Shown: one piece after another, positions 14,897-24,170 of the stretch
Layout: every line of letters begins with the position of its first letter
Numbering within the stretch: the stretch's first letter is position 1
NCBI GenBank assembly: GCA_030744625.1
Contig: JASLQF010000032.1
Span: 1-58,087, forward strand
Source: Rhodospirillales bacterium
GTDB lineage: Bacteria > Pseudomonadota > Alphaproteobacteria > Rhodospirillales > JASLQF01
Reading direction: 5' to 3'
Length of the DNA: 58,087 bases
The notes under the pieces: generated by a model
Told to the model about the DNA's origin: nothing
Seen by the model: the letters and a program-made list of their open reading frames with translations, nothing else
Database searches by the model: none
Position numbers and translations under genes: made by a program

Positions 14897-16317
14897 GGTC
14901 TGGCGCCCTTTCGCCGCGACCATTGCGCCATGAATGTGGCGCCCTCGGGGGCAGGAAGGTCGCGCGCCGCCGTCCAGCCGCCGGCCAGCGGCATGCGCCG
15001 GAAGGCGCCGCGGCGCCGCCCGAGGGCGCCGAGAAGGCGCATCGCCAGCCCCGTCGCCGCGCGGTAAAGGGCCGGCCGCTTGGCCAGGAAAGCCCAGCCC
15101 TTGAGGGCGGCGCGGCTGGCCGGCGGGACGAGGTCCCTGTCGAACTGGCGCGTTCGCCAGTGGCGCAGCATCTTGGGCAGCGGTATGCGCATGGGGCACA
15201 CCTCTTCGCACTTGCCGCAAAGGGTCGAGGCGTTGGGCAGGTGGCCCGCTTCCTCGAGGCCGATGAGGCCGGGAGACAGCACGGCGCCGATTGGGCCCGA
15301 GTAGACCCATCCGTAGGCGTGGCCGCCGATGGTGCCGTAGACCGGGCAATGGTTGAGGCACGCCCCGCAACGGATACACCGCAGTACATCGTGAAAGTCG
15401 CCGCCCAGCATGGCGCCGCGGCCGTTGTCGAGGAGCACCACGTGGAATTCCTCGGGCCCGTCGCTGTCGCCGGGCCGCCGGGGGCCGCTGGCGAACGTGG
15501 TGTAGACCGAGGTTTCCTGGCCGGTGGCGGAGCGCGCCAGAACCCTCAGGATGGTCGTCGCGTCCTCCAGCGTCGGCACCACCTTCTCGAGGCTGGCGAT
15601 GACCACGTGGACGCGGGGCAGTGTCATGGTGAGGTCGGCGTTGCCCTCGTTGGTAACCACGGCGACCGAGCCGGTTTCGGCGATCAGCATGTTGGCCCCG
15701 GTGATGCCGACATCGGCGGCCAGGAACTTCTGGCGCAGGATGGCGCGCGCTTCTTCCAGCAGGTCGCGCGGCTCGGACAGCTCGCGGTCCGCGGCGAGGC
15801 CGTCGTGGCATTGGCGGAAGGTCTCCGTGACCTGGTCCATGGACAGGTGGATGGCGGGCGCGATGATATGGCTTGGCGGCTCGCCGCGCAGCTGAATGAT
15901 GTACTCGCCGAGGTCGGTCTCCACCGGCGTGATGCCGTTGGCCTCCAGGTGCTCGTTGATGGCGATTTCCTCGCCGATCATGGATTTGCTCTTGGTGACG
16001 GTGCGCGCCCCGGCCTCCTGGCAAATGGCGAGGACGGCCTGGTTCGCCTCGGCGGCGTCGACGCACCAATGGACCTGCCCGCCCTGCTCGACGACACGTT
16101 CCTCGAAGCGCTCGAGATAGAAGTCCAGATTTTCGAGCACGTCTTCCTTGATGGCGCGCGCCGCGTCGCGCAGGCCCTCGAATTCGGGCAGGCGCTCGAC
16201 GGCCATGCGCCTTTTCACCGGAAACCCATGACCCAGCTTGGTCAGCGCCCTCCGCAGGTCGGCATCGATGAGGGCCTTGCGGGCGTTGTCCTCGAAAGTG
16301 CGGCTGGTCGATTCCAC
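14893..16317 (-). CDS. lutB: Lactate utilization iron-sulfur protein B
   Basis: LutB (474 aa) is the iron-sulfur subunit of the lactate-oxidising LutABC complex. Two ferredoxin-like clusters are visible: CIRCGACLNHCPVYG and CGKCEEVCPMRIPL. The N-terminal part has the DUF162/LUD domain (TKSKSMIGEEIAINEHLE, SVAVVTNEGNADLT). It lies 10 bp after lutA and overlaps lutC. Length is as expected. Confidence 0.95.
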   Translation of the reverse strand: MESTSRTFEDNARKALIDADLRRALTKLGHGFPVKRRMAVERLPEFEGLRDAARAIKEDVLENLDFYLERFEERVVEQGGQVHWCVDAAEANQAVLAICQEAGARTVTKSKSMIGEEIAINEHLEANGITPVETDLGEYIIQLRGEPPSHIIAPAIHLSMDQVTETFRQCHDGLAADRELSEPRDLLEEARAILRQKFLAADVGITGANMLIAETGSVAVVTNEGNADLTMTLPRVHVVIASLEKVVPTLEDATTILRVLARSATGQETSVYTTFASGPRRPGDSDGPEEFHVVLLDNGRGAMLGGDFHDVLRCIRCGACLNHCPVYGTIGGHAYGWVYSGPIGAVLSPGLIGLEEAGHLPNASTLCGKCEEVCPMRIPLPKMLRHWRTRQFDRDLVPPASRAALKGWAFLAKRPALYRAATGLAMRLLGALGRRRGAFRRMPLAGGWTAARDLPAPEGATFMAQWSRRKGARP

Positions 16318-16327
16318 GGAAGTCTCC

Positions 16328-17095
16328 CTAGCCCTCGCCCTCGCCGATGGCCGGCCCGCCGGTCATGCCGGCCAGCACCTCCGCCACGTGGCGCACGCCG
16401 ACGGCGGCGCCCCGTCTCTTGAGGCGACCGGCGATGTTGAGCAGGCACCCCAGGTCGCCGCCAAGTAGCACGTCGGCGCCGCTGGCGATGACGTCGTCGG
16501 CCTTGGCGTCGACCATGTGCCCGGAGATGTCCGGGTATTTGACGCAGAAGGTCCCGCCGAACCCGCAGCACGTCTCGGCGCCCCCGGATTCCGCCAATTC
16601 AACGCCCTTGACGCCCCCGAGAAGGGCGCGCGGCGCCGTCTTGACGGCAAGCTCGCGCAGGCCCGAACAGGTGTCGTGATAGGTTACCTTGGCGCGGTAT
16701 TCGGCCTTCGAATCGGTGACTTGTAAAACGTCGTTGAGAAAGGACGTGAGCTCGTGGGTGCGCCGCGCCAGGTCCTCGGCGCGTTTCGCCATGTCCGTGT
16801 CTCCGGCGAACAGCCGAGGGTAGTGGACCTTGATCGTGCCGGCGCACGAGCCCGACGGGGCGACCACGTAGTCGAAGCCCTCGAAGGCGGCGATGACGCG
16901 CCGGGCGATGGCGCGCGCGTCCTCGTCGTCTCCCGAGTTGTAGGCGGGCTGTCCGCAGCAGGTCTGGGCGGCCGGCACCGTGACCGCGCAACCCGCCGCC
17001 TGCAACAGTTTGACCGCCGCGAAGCCGACGCTGGGCCGCATCAGATCGACGAGACAGGTGACGAACAGTCCGACGTGGGGGGATTGGCCTGCCAT
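16328..17095 (-). CDS. lutA: Lactate utilization protein A (CCG-domain)
   Basis: LutA (255 aa) has two cysteine-rich CCG domains, seen as QTCCGQPAYNSGD and ETCCGFGGTFCVKYP. In this family they bind a noncubane iron-sulfur cluster for electron transfer. It is the first gene of lutABC. The N-terminus VGLFVTCLVDLMRP is typical. An mltA gene lies 52 bp upstream on the same strand, so lutA may be read through from it. Confidence 0.94.
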   Translation of the reverse strand: MAGQSPHVGLFVTCLVDLMRPSVGFAAVKLLQAAGCAVTVPAAQTCCGQPAYNSGDDEDARAIARRVIAAFEGFDYVVAPSGSCAGTIKVHYPRLFAGDTDMAKRAEDLARRTHELTSFLNDVLQVTDSKAEYRAKVTYHDTCSGLRELAVKTAPRALLGGVKGVELAESGGAETCCGFGGTFCVKYPDISGHMVDAKADDVIASGADVLLGGDLGCLLNIAGRLKRRGAAVGVRHVAEVLAGMTGGPAIGEGEG

Positions 17096-17147
17096 CGGCG
17101 AAGAATGCGGCTTTCAGAAGCCGATGGCAACCCGCCGCCGGGCGGAT

Positions 17148-18320
17148 TCAGGGCTTGGTTCCCTTCGGCAACAGCAAGAAGTAGCGGCCCATTTGCTTCA
17201 TGGGCCCGGCCCTCTCGGCGGCCGCCGCGCCGAATCCCCAGAACAGGTCGCCACGCACCGGGCCCCTGATGGCGCCGCCCGTGTCCTGGGCGACGACCAG
17301 CCGGCGCAGGGGCCGCGAGGCATCCACGGGGTCGGTGGTGTCGAGCCACACCGGCACCCCCAGGGGGACGAAGCGCCGGTCGACGGCGAGGCTGCGTCCG
17401 GGAGTGAGCGCTACGCCTTGAGCGCCTGTGGCACCCGTGGGGCCGTCTTCCCCCACGACGCGAAAGAAAATGAAGGATGGATTGCTGGCCATCAGTCGGG
17501 CCCCCCGGCGCGGGTGGGCCTTGAGCCAGGCGCGGATGGACTGCATGGAGATACGATCCCGGGGGATGATGCCGCGCTCCACCAGGTCGCGCCCGATGGC
17601 CCGGTAGGGGTGGCCGTTGCGTCCGGCGAAGCCCAGGCGAACGATAGCGCCGTCCTCCATGACGACGCGGCCCGACCCCTGGACGTGCAGGAAAAAGGCG
17701 TCTATGGGGTCGTCCACCCACAGAATCTCCAGGCCTCGCCCGGCGAGGGCTCCGCTCTCGATCTCGGCGCGGCTTTCCATGGGCACGAGCTGGCCGACGA
17801 CGACACGCCCGGCGATATGCCGGCCCTCCCAATCCTGGCGAAAGCGGCCAAGGTCGATCGAAACCAGGTCGCCGGGACGACTGTAAATAGGGACCTGGTA
17901 AGGGCCGCGCCGCGTCCGCGATCCGCGCAATTCGGCCTCGTAATAGCCCGTGAACAGACCCTCCGGCGCGCCGTTACCAAGCGCTAGGTAGGGTGTGAAC
18001 CAGGTCTCGAAGAAATGACGGGCCACCGCGTGCGCGTCCTCGCCGATGCCCTGCGCCGCCCTGCAAGGAAGCCGCCAGTCGGCGGCGGTGCCGCCGGTGC
18101 CGGCGCCATTCAGGAGGTCGCCGGCGGGCCGGGACACGAGGCGCGCGCACGAGCGCCTGAAGGTGGCCAGCGCCTGGCCGTGGGCGTCGTCGCGCCAACC
18201 GGGGAGATGGGCGAAGGCCACCGGGCTCAGGGTCAGCTCCGGGGGCGTGGGAGCGGCGGGCAAGGGAACGGTAGGAGGTTTCGCCGCCGGCGCGCAGGCC
18301 GCGAGCACGGCAACCGCCAT
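17148..18320 (-). CDS. mltA: Membrane-bound lytic murein transglycosylase A
   Basis: MltA cleaves the glycan strands of peptidoglycan, giving 1,6-anhydro-muropeptides. The N-terminus has a lipobox-like LAAC. Then follow the MltA barrel (TGYYEAELRGSRT, PIYSRPGDLV) and the 3D domain with its aspartates in VAQDTGGAIRGPVRGDLF. The start is uncertain. ATG 18320 gives 390 aa but a very short signal; the open frame continues upstream over the end of timA, with ATT just before RHTFRSSAFA, so a non-ATG start there is possible. Confidence 0.9.
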   Translation of the reverse strand: MAVAVLAACAPAAKPPTVPLPAAPTPPELTLSPVAFAHLPGWRDDAHGQALATFRRSCARLVSRPAGDLLNGAGTGGTAADWRLPCRAAQGIGEDAHAVARHFFETWFTPYLALGNGAPEGLFTGYYEAELRGSRTRRGPYQVPIYSRPGDLVSIDLGRFRQDWEGRHIAGRVVVGQLVPMESRAEIESGALAGRGLEILWVDDPIDAFFLHVQGSGRVVMEDGAIVRLGFAGRNGHPYRAIGRDLVERGIIPRDRISMQSIRAWLKAHPRRGARLMASNPSFIFFRVVGEDGPTGATGAQGVALTPGRSLAVDRRFVPLGVPVWLDTTDPVDASRPLRRLVVAQDTGGAIRGPVRGDLFWGFGAAAAERAGPMKQMGRYFLLLPKGTKP

Positions 18321-18348
18321 GGCGAATGCCGACGATCGGAAGGTGTGT

Positions 18349-19035
18349 CTAATCCAGGCTGCGCGTTGCAACCAACGTCCAATTGGGATCGCGGGACTTG
18401 GGGTCGCGGGAAAAGGTCCAGAAGTCGGTGACTTCGACAATCGCGTTGGGATCGCCCTCGACAATTTCGCCATCCTCGCCATGCACCGCATGAATCTGGT
18501 CGCTGATGAATTTGACGGTGACGTTGCCCAGGGAGCCCGCCATGTAGGCCTCGACGATCTCGGAAGCCTTGATACCGACCAGGGTTTCCTCGAGCACCTC
18601 GCCGCTTTCTTCCCGCCCGTCCATGGCGCGGGTGAAGTTGCTGTAGACCTCGGAACTGAGCAGCGGTTTCAAGGCTTTGCGATCCCCCGAGGCGAAGGCG
18701 CCAAGGATCATTTCGAAGGCGACGCGAGCGCCGACCAGCAATTCCTCCGGATCGAATTGCGGGTCGGCTCCGCGAATTTCGGCGATGCCGGCTTCGAGCA
18801 CCGTTTCGGGTGTCCCGGCGGCCGCGTCGTCGTCGGCCAGCTGCTCATCGCTGTTATCGGGCAGATGAACCACATTGTTGTCGCGTTTCTCGACGGGTTG
18901 CGGAGGAGCGAATGGATTGCGATGCCCGCCCTCGTGCCCGTCGCGACGGCCCAGCACGCTGCGCAGGCGCAGCACCAGGAACGCCGCGATCATCGCGAAC
19001 AGGATGATATCGATGAACTGAAAGCCTTCGCCCAT
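18349..19035 (-). CDS. timA: Tim44/TimA domain inner-membrane protein
   Basis: A 228-aa protein of the bacterial Tim44-like (TimA) family. An N-terminal membrane segment (FIDIILFAMIAAFLVLRLRS), a variable acidic linker and a C-terminal Tim44-like domain (about 90-225) ending VEVTDFWTFSRDPKSRDPNW are visible. In alphaproteobacteria it links to inner-membrane protein assembly. I chose the start MGEGFQF; the longer upstream frame is unlikely. It is divergent from fxsA and precedes mltA. Confidence 0.9.
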   Translation of the reverse strand: MGEGFQFIDIILFAMIAAFLVLRLRSVLGRRDGHEGGHRNPFAPPQPVEKRDNNVVHLPDNSDEQLADDDAAAGTPETVLEAGIAEIRGADPQFDPEELLVGARVAFEMILGAFASGDRKALKPLLSSEVYSNFTRAMDGREESGEVLEETLVGIKASEIVEAYMAGSLGNVTVKFISDQIHAVHGEDGEIVEGDPNAIVEVTDFWTFSRDPKSRDPNWTLVATRSLD

Positions 19036-19217
19036 AGCCTTTGTCCGTCCGCGTTCGTACCCATGTCTGGCCGGCGGTTCGACCGGTAGGTGTCCACGAG
19101 CCAAAGATGGCCATCGACACCAACTGCCCGGACTCCACGCGTCCCGCCAAAAGTAGGCACACTCGGGTGCCCCATGGTCTATACAGTAGATAAGCCCGCA
19201 TTGTACACGGGGCAAGC

Positions 19218-19751
19218 ATGGGCGTCATTCTTCTTCTTGTCTTGGTCGGCGCGCCCATCGTGGAGATTGGCGTCTTTTTGGAAGTGGGCGGCCGTATTGG
19301 GCTTTGGCCGACCTTGGGCGTCGTCGTCCTCACCGCCATCGTCGGCTCCGTGCTGCTCCGTCACCAGGGCCTGTCCACCCTTTTCCGCGTCCGCGAAAGC
19401 CTGGAACGCGGGCGGTTTCCGGTTGCCGAGGTCTTCGACGGCCTGTGCCTGGTGTTGGCGGGCGTCCTGCTGCTGACGCCGGGCTTTGTTACCGACGCCG
19501 TCGGCCTGCTCCTGTTCGTGCCGGCGCTGCGCGCCCTGGCGCGGCGTGGTCTTGGGCGCTATTTGCGCGCATCGGGCCGCGTCGAGGAATGGGTGGACGA
19601 CCCCGGTCCACACCCGTCCGGGGCACGCGGCACGGGCGGCGTGGTCATCGAGGGGGAATACCACGAGGTATCGCCGGATACCGACCCCCAAGGGGACAAG
19701 GCGGAGAAGGGCGACCGCCGCCATCCCCCAGGCACGTTGCCGGACTCGTAA
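19218..19751 (+). CDS. fxsA: FxsA family membrane protein
   Basis: FxsA (177 aa) is a cytoplasmic membrane protein whose E. coli relative relieves F-plasmid exclusion of phage T7. Hydrophobic segments lie at about 2-22 (VILLLVLVGAPIVEIGVFLE), 30-46 and 76-95, with the family pattern LTPGFVTDAVGLLLFVP. The C-terminal 50 residues are soluble and poorly conserved. It is divergent from timA and precedes secB on the same strand; this neighbourhood is common in alphaproteobacteria. Confidence 0.9.
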   Translation: MGVILLLVLVGAPIVEIGVFLEVGGRIGLWPTLGVVVLTAIVGSVLLRHQGLSTLFRVRESLERGRFPVAEVFDGLCLVLAGVLLLTPGFVTDAVGLLLFVPALRALARRGLGRYLRASGRVEEWVDDPGPHPSGARGTGGVVIEGEYHEVSPDTDPQGDKAEKGDRRHPPGTLPDS

Positions 19752-19849
19752 TCGGCGATGGCGGAAACGGTTGTTCCCCCACTCATTCCGTGATAGCCCG
19801 TGGTGGAATCAGGCACCTGGGCCGCCGCGTTTATTGATGGAGACGAACC

Positions 19850-20401
19850 ATGGCCGACGAATCGAATGAAAATCCGCCCAAAGGCGCCGACGAAGGGCCC
19901 TCTCCGACGGAGAATGTGGCGGACCCCACGGCGGCGGAGGCCGGTGCCCAGGAAGATGTCCCTCTTACCATCAACGGTCAATACATCAAGGACCTTTCCT
20001 TCGAGGCGCCGACCACCCCAGGCATTTTCGCCCTCATCCAGCAGGAACCGCCCAACGTCAACATCAACGTCGACGTCAAGGCGCAGGGCATGCAGAACAA
20101 CGTCTTCGAAGTGGTTCTGGTGATCAAGGCCGAGTGCAAGACCGGCGACTCGGTGGCTTTCATCCTGGAGCTGTCCTATGGCGGGGTATTTACGCTCAAC
20201 GTCCCCCAGGAAGATCTGGAGACCGTACTGTTGGTCGAGTGTCCGCGCCTGTTGTTTCCATTTGCCCGCAACATCGTCGCCGAAGCCACGCGCGACGGCG
20301 GTTTTCCGCCGGTCATGATCGGGCCCGTCGATTTCATGGCGATGTTTCAGAACCGGCAATCGCAGGAAGACGCGGGGGCCGGTCCGGCGGCCGCCGGCTG
20401 A
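19850..20401 (+). CDS. secB: Protein-export chaperone SecB
   Basis: SecB (183 aa) keeps precursor proteins unfolded and hands them to SecA. Conserved stretches are YIKDLSFEAPTTPGIF, VNINVDVKAQ and the C-terminal YGGVFTLNVPQEDLETVLLVECPRLLFPFARNIV. An acidic N-terminal extension of about 35 residues and a short Ala/Gly tail are extra. Its stop is only 5 bp from the stop of the convergent dnaQ. Confidence 0.96.
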   Translation: MADESNENPPKGADEGPSPTENVADPTAAEAGAQEDVPLTINGQYIKDLSFEAPTTPGIFALIQQEPPNVNINVDVKAQGMQNNVFEVVLVIKAECKTGDSVAFILELSYGGVFTLNVPQEDLETVLLVECPRLLFPFARNIVAEATRDGGFPPVMIGPVDFMAMFQNRQSQEDAGAGPAAAG

Positions 20402-20406
20402 ACCTC

Positions 20407-21075
20407 TCAGGCGCGCCAGATCGGCGTTTCGATCTCGTTCAAAAACGCGGCGTGGCGAGCCTCTTCGTCGTGGCTTGCGGCGTGGGGGCGAGGTTGGCGC
20501 AAGACGGACGGCGTCTCGGGGCCGGCTTTTTCGCCCCTCGCCGAAGCGAGTTCCAGTCCCGGTTGGCGTCCTCCGATGAGTTCGAGATACACCTCGGCCA
20601 GAAGCTTTGCGTCGCGAAGCGCTCCGTGGTGGGTACGCTCGGAGTTATCGATCTGAAAGCGCAAGCAAAGGGCGTCGAGGCTGGCCGGGGCGCCGGGGAA
20701 TTTGCGGCGCGCGATGTGAACCGTATCGACGGCGCGTTCCGCCGGGACCGGTGGGCGGCCGAGGCGCTCCAGCTCGGCGTTGATGAATCCCAGGTCGAAT
20801 TCGGCGTTGTGAATGACCAGCGTCGACTCTTCGATGAATTCCATGAAGGCATCGGCCACTTCGGCGAAAGTCGGCTTTTGGGCGAGGAACTCGTCGGTGA
20901 GACCATGGATGGCCAGGGCCTCCGCGGGCATCTCCATTTCCGGATTGACGAATCCTTGGAAAGTGCGGCCCGTGGCCACGTAATTGACCAGCTCGACACA
21001 ACCGATTTCAACGATACGGTGCCCCGACCCGGGATCGAGGCCGGTGGTTTCCGTATCGAGGATGATTTCCCGCAT
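20407..21075 (-). CDS. dnaQ: DNA polymerase III epsilon subunit
   Basis: DnaQ (222 aa) is the 3'-5' proofreading exonuclease of the replicase. The three exonuclease motifs are visible: Exo[13 protein letters not shown], Exo[16 protein letters not shown] and Exo[20 protein letters not shown] with the catalytic His and Asp. It is the last gene of the group PPSR-maf-aroE-coaE-dnaQ reading away from the putative origin. Confidence 0.96.
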   Translation of the reverse strand: MREIILDTETTGLDPGSGHRIVEIGCVELVNYVATGRTFQGFVNPEMEMPAEALAIHGLTDEFLAQKPTFAEVADAFMEFIEESTLVIHNAEFDLGFINAELERLGRPPVPAERAVDTVHIARRKFPGAPASLDALCLRFQIDNSERTHHGALRDAKLLAEVYLELIGGRQPGLELASARGEKAGPETPSVLRQPRPHAASHDEEARHAAFLNEIETPIWRA

Positions 21076-21131
21076 GTGTTCCTTACTCTTGCCCCAGGCC
21101 CGTGATCACGAGACCTCTCGGAACCGGCCTG

Positions 21132-21785
21132 TTACGCCCGGCGAGGCCTTGGACGAAGGCACCGGCGGCGGCCGGAGGGCGGCCATCGGCAACCGTGCAA
21201 CCGGTTGGCCACTCTGACGATGTTGTTGATGCGCTGCAAGCTAAAGGCGCGTCCGATGCCTGTTTGGACCACGAAATCGGCGCGGCGGCACTTGACCTTG
21301 TCCGGCATCTGCTGCGCGAGGATCGCGGCCAGGCGCGCCCGGGTCATGCCCGAACGTTTCATGACACGCGCCCTTTGCACGAAAGGCGGCGCCGACACCA
21401 CGACCACGGCGTCACAACGCTCCTCGCCGCCCGTTTCGAACAGAAGCGGCACGTCGAGCACCGCCACCCGGTGCCCGTCGGCCGCCGTCCGGCGCAGGAA
21501 GCGCCGCTCCGCCTCGCGCACCATCGGATGAAGAATGGCTTCCAGACGCGCCAGGGCGTCGGCGTCGGCGAATACCCGCTGGCCGAGCTTTTCGCGGTCG
21601 ACGGCACCGTCCCGCGTAACGCCGGGGAAAGCGGCTTCGACGAGAGCCACCGCCCGGCCGCCCTTGGCGAGCAGGCCATGGACCGCCCGGTCGGCGTCAT
21701 GGACCGGCACGCCGGCGCGCCGGAAAGCCTGCGCCGCCGTGCTCTTTCCCATGCCGATGGACCCGGTCAGCCCAAGGATCACCAT
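21132..21785 (-). CDS. coaE: Dephospho-CoA kinase
   Basis: CoaE (217 aa) phosphorylates dephospho-CoA, the last step of coenzyme A synthesis. The P-loop is GLTGSIGMGKST at the N-terminus, followed by HDADRAVHGL and the lid segment. The C-terminal 30 residues are Arg/Pro-rich and may be a lineage extension. It is separated from aroE by 25 bp and from dnaQ by 56 bp. Confidence 0.95.
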   Translation of the reverse strand: MVILGLTGSIGMGKSTAAQAFRRAGVPVHDADRAVHGLLAKGGRAVALVEAAFPGVTRDGAVDREKLGQRVFADADALARLEAILHPMVREAERRFLRRTAADGHRVAVLDVPLLFETGGEERCDAVVVVSAPPFVQRARVMKRSGMTRARLAAILAQQMPDKVKCRRADFVVQTGIGRAFSLQRINNIVRVANRLHGCRWPPSGRRRCLRPRPRRA

Positions 21786-21810
21786 GGCGCTCTCTCCACT
21801 CCGCGTCGGC

Positions 21811-22662
21811 TCAGCGTTCCGTCATGCCTTGCAGCACGAAGGACCGCAGATCTTCCGTGACTTCGGGCTCTACACCGAACCATGCGGCGAAGCCGGGGCG
21901 CGCCTGATGCAACAACATGCCGAGCCCGTCCACGGTTCGGTTGCCGCGATCCTCCGCGGCGGCAAGCAGGGCCGTGCGCAGCGGCGTGTAAACGATGTCG
22001 TTGACCACGGCGGCGGCGGGCAGGCCGTCGAGGGCCAGTTCCAAGGGCGGATTGCCGGACATGCCCTGGCTCGTCGCGTTGACGAGAAGCGCCGCGCCTT
22101 CCAGCGCATCATGCCGTCTGGACCAGGGAACAAGCGTCAGGGGACCGCCGATATCGGCGGCCAAGGCCTCGGCACGATCGAGGGTGCGGTTGACGAGGCG
22201 CAGCTCCGGTACCCCGGCATCGGCCAGTGCGGCGACGATGGAACGCGCCGCGCCGCCGGCGCCCAGCACGACGGCGGGACCGTGCCGCGCCTCCCAATCG
22301 GGCGCATTCGTCTTGAGGTTTTCCATAAACCCGTAACCGTCGGTATTGGAGCCGGTCAAGCCGCCCTCGGCGCCAACCACGATGGTGTTGACCGCCCCGA
22401 CGCGACGCGCTCCCGGGTGCGCCTCGTCAACGGCGGCCAGCGCCGATCGCTTGTGGGGTAGCGTTATGTTTACTCCGGCGAAACCGAGGCGCGGCAGGGC
22501 GGCGAGCGCCTCGGCGAAGTCACCGGGTCTGACGGCGAGCGGTACATAGGCCCCATCGATGCCGTACTCGCGGAGCCAGTATCCGTGCAGCCGTGGTGAC
22601 AGGGAGTGGTCGACCGGCCACCCCATCACCCCGGCCAGCTTTGCCGCGCCGCTCAAGACCAT
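21811..22662 (-). CDS. aroE: Shikimate dehydrogenase
   Basis: AroE (283 aa) reduces 3-dehydroshikimate with NADPH in the shikimate pathway. Substrate-binding motifs are HSLSPRLHGYWL and NITLPHK; the nucleotide fold shows VLGAGGAARSI and NRTLDRAEAL. I chose ATG 22662 (MVLSGAAKLAGVMGW) because GAAGGA lies at a suitable distance. A TTG 30 bases upstream is also in frame. Confidence 0.95.
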   Translation of the reverse strand: MVLSGAAKLAGVMGWPVDHSLSPRLHGYWLREYGIDGAYVPLAVRPGDFAEALAALPRLGFAGVNITLPHKRSALAAVDEAHPGARRVGAVNTIVVGAEGGLTGSNTDGYGFMENLKTNAPDWEARHGPAVVLGAGGAARSIVAALADAGVPELRLVNRTLDRAEALAADIGGPLTLVPWSRRHDALEGAALLVNATSQGMSGNPPLELALDGLPAAAVVNDIVYTPLRTALLAAAEDRGNRTVDGLGMLLHQARPGFAAWFGVEPEVTEDLRSFVLQGMTER

Positions 22663-22746
22663 GATCGCCGATCCTTCGTCAAACCCGACCAACCGAGATT
22701 CGCCACGGCAATGCTACCACGATGCCGATCCCGTCTCACGGTGTCA

Positions 22747-23355
22747 TCAAAAGGCGCCGGTTCCGTGCTGGCGCAGGAACGCCAGAAGCGGTAACAGGGG
22801 AAGACCGAGGATGGCGAAGAAATCGCCGTCTATTTTGGAAAAGAGCTGGGCACCCAACCCCTCGAGGCGATAGGCGCCGACCGAGTCCAGGGCTTCCGGG
22901 CCGGCTTTTTCCAAATAGGCGGCGATGGCCGCTTGCGACAGCGGCCGCATGGTCAGCCGCGCCGTCTCGACCACATGCCACAGCCGATCGCCATCGCGCA
23001 CCACGCAGACGGCGCTTACCAGCCGGTGGGTACGCCCACTAAGGGACCCGAGCTGGCGCGCCGCCGCCTTGGTATCCGGCGGCTTGTCGAACCAGGTGCC
23101 GGCGCATTCGAGCATCTGATCGGCGCCGATGACGAGGGCGCCGGAATGGCGCGGCGACACCGCTTCGGCCTTGGCCCGCGCCAGCGCCTCGGCGGCCTCC
23201 TCCGTGCGTGCGCGGCGCGCCAAGAGGCCGGCCTTGATCACCTCCTCATCGAGCAAGGACGGGTCCCGGATGCAGGGGAGTCCGGCGGCCTCGAGAACTT
23301 GGGCGCGGGCGCGGCTCGCCGAGGCCAGAACCAGCGGCGGCGGCGGGGTGTTCAG
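22747..23355 (-). CDS. maf: Maf family nucleotide pyrophosphatase, apparent CTG start
   Basis: Maf-type pyrophosphatase that hydrolyses non-canonical or modified nucleoside triphosphates. The conserved N-terminal signature LVLASASRARAQVLEAAGL is encoded upstream of any ATG, GTG or TTG. The most likely start is CTG at 23355, whose last two bases lie within the TGA stop of the PPSR gene (CTGA overlap), giving 202 aa. A start at TTG 23256 would remove the active-site loop. The catalytic region VIGADQML is present. Confidence 0.85.
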   Translation of the reverse strand: MNTPPPPLVLASASRARAQVLEAAGLPCIRDPSLLDEEVIKAGLLARRARTEEAAEALARAKAEAVSPRHSGALVIGADQMLECAGTWFDKPPDTKAAARQLGSLSGRTHRLVSAVCVVRDGDRLWHVVETARLTMRPLSQAAIAAYLEKAGPEALDSVGAYRLEGLGAQLFSKIDGDFFAILGLPLLPLLAFLRQHGTGAF

Positions 23356-24170
23356 GGGTTTTGCTCCTGGCGCCGGTTGTAGAGTTGGAGGATGTGGGCC
23401 GCCGTTTCCTCGATGGACCGTCGGGTGACGTCGATGACCGGCCAGCCATGGCTGGCGAACATACGGCGGGCCGCGTTCACTTCCTGGGAAACCGTTTCGC
23501 TGTCCACATAATCCGTTTGTTCGTCCTGCTTGAGCATGCGCAGCCGGTTGCGCCGGATCTCGACGAGGCGCTTGGGATCCTCGGTCAAACCGACGATAAG
23601 CGGATTTTCAGCCTCCAATACTTCGGTGGGCAGGGGGAAGCCGGGAACCACCGGGATGTTGGCCGCCTTGATGCCGCGGTTTGCCAGGTAGATGCAGGTC
23701 GGGGTCTTGGAGGTGCGCGAGACACCGATGACGACCACGTCGGCGTCGTTCAGGTCCCGCGTCAATTGTCCGTCGTCGTGGTTGAGGACGAAGTGCATGG
23801 CTTCGATGCGATCGAAATAATCGGCGTCCATGATGTGTTGGCGCCCGGGCCGGGCATGAACCTCTGCTCCCAAATAGGCGCCGAGGGCAGTGACGATCGG
23901 ATCGAGCATGGAAATGGATGGCACCTGCAGGCGACGGCAGCCATCCTCCAGTATCTTGCGCGTTTCGGGATCGACCAGCGTGTACAGCACGAAACCCGGG
24001 TGGGCCTCGATACCGGCAACGACTTCCTGTACTTGGTTTCGTCCACGTACCATGGGCCAGACGTGTTCCGTCGTCTCGACCTTTTCGAACTGCACGAGGG
24101 AGGCGCGGGCGGCGGTACTTACGGTTTCGCCGGTGGAATCGGAAACCAGATGAATGTGAAACGCCTTCAT
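23352..24170 (-). CDS. Pyruvate phosphate dikinase/PEP synthase regulatory protein (DUF299)
   Basis: A 272-aa bifunctional kinase/pyrophosphorylase that switches PPDK or PEP synthase on and off by threonine phosphorylation. The N-terminal FHIHLVSDSTGETV and the P-loop-like GVSRTSKTPTCIYLANRG are signatures. I placed the start at MKAFHIHL; the 16 extra residues upstream are not conserved. It is the first gene on the left side of the putative origin and overlaps maf. Confidence 0.93.
   Translation of the reverse strand: MKAFHIHLVSDSTGETVSTAARASLVQFEKVETTEHVWPMVRGRNQVQEVVAGIEAHPGFVLYTLVDPETRKILEDGCRRLQVPSISMLDPIVTALGAYLGAEVHARPGRQHIMDADYFDRIEAMHFVLNHDDGQLTRDLNDADVVVIGVSRTSKTPTCIYLANRGIKAANIPVVPGFPLPTEVLEAENPLIVGLTEDPKRLVEIRRNRLRMLKQDEQTDYVDSETVSQEVNAARRMFASHGWPVIDVTRRSIEETAAHILQLYNRRQEQNP

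Noticed and set aside
14923..16422. 499-aa plus-strand frame over lutB
   Set aside because: Antisense to lutB, which has two intact iron-sulfur motifs.
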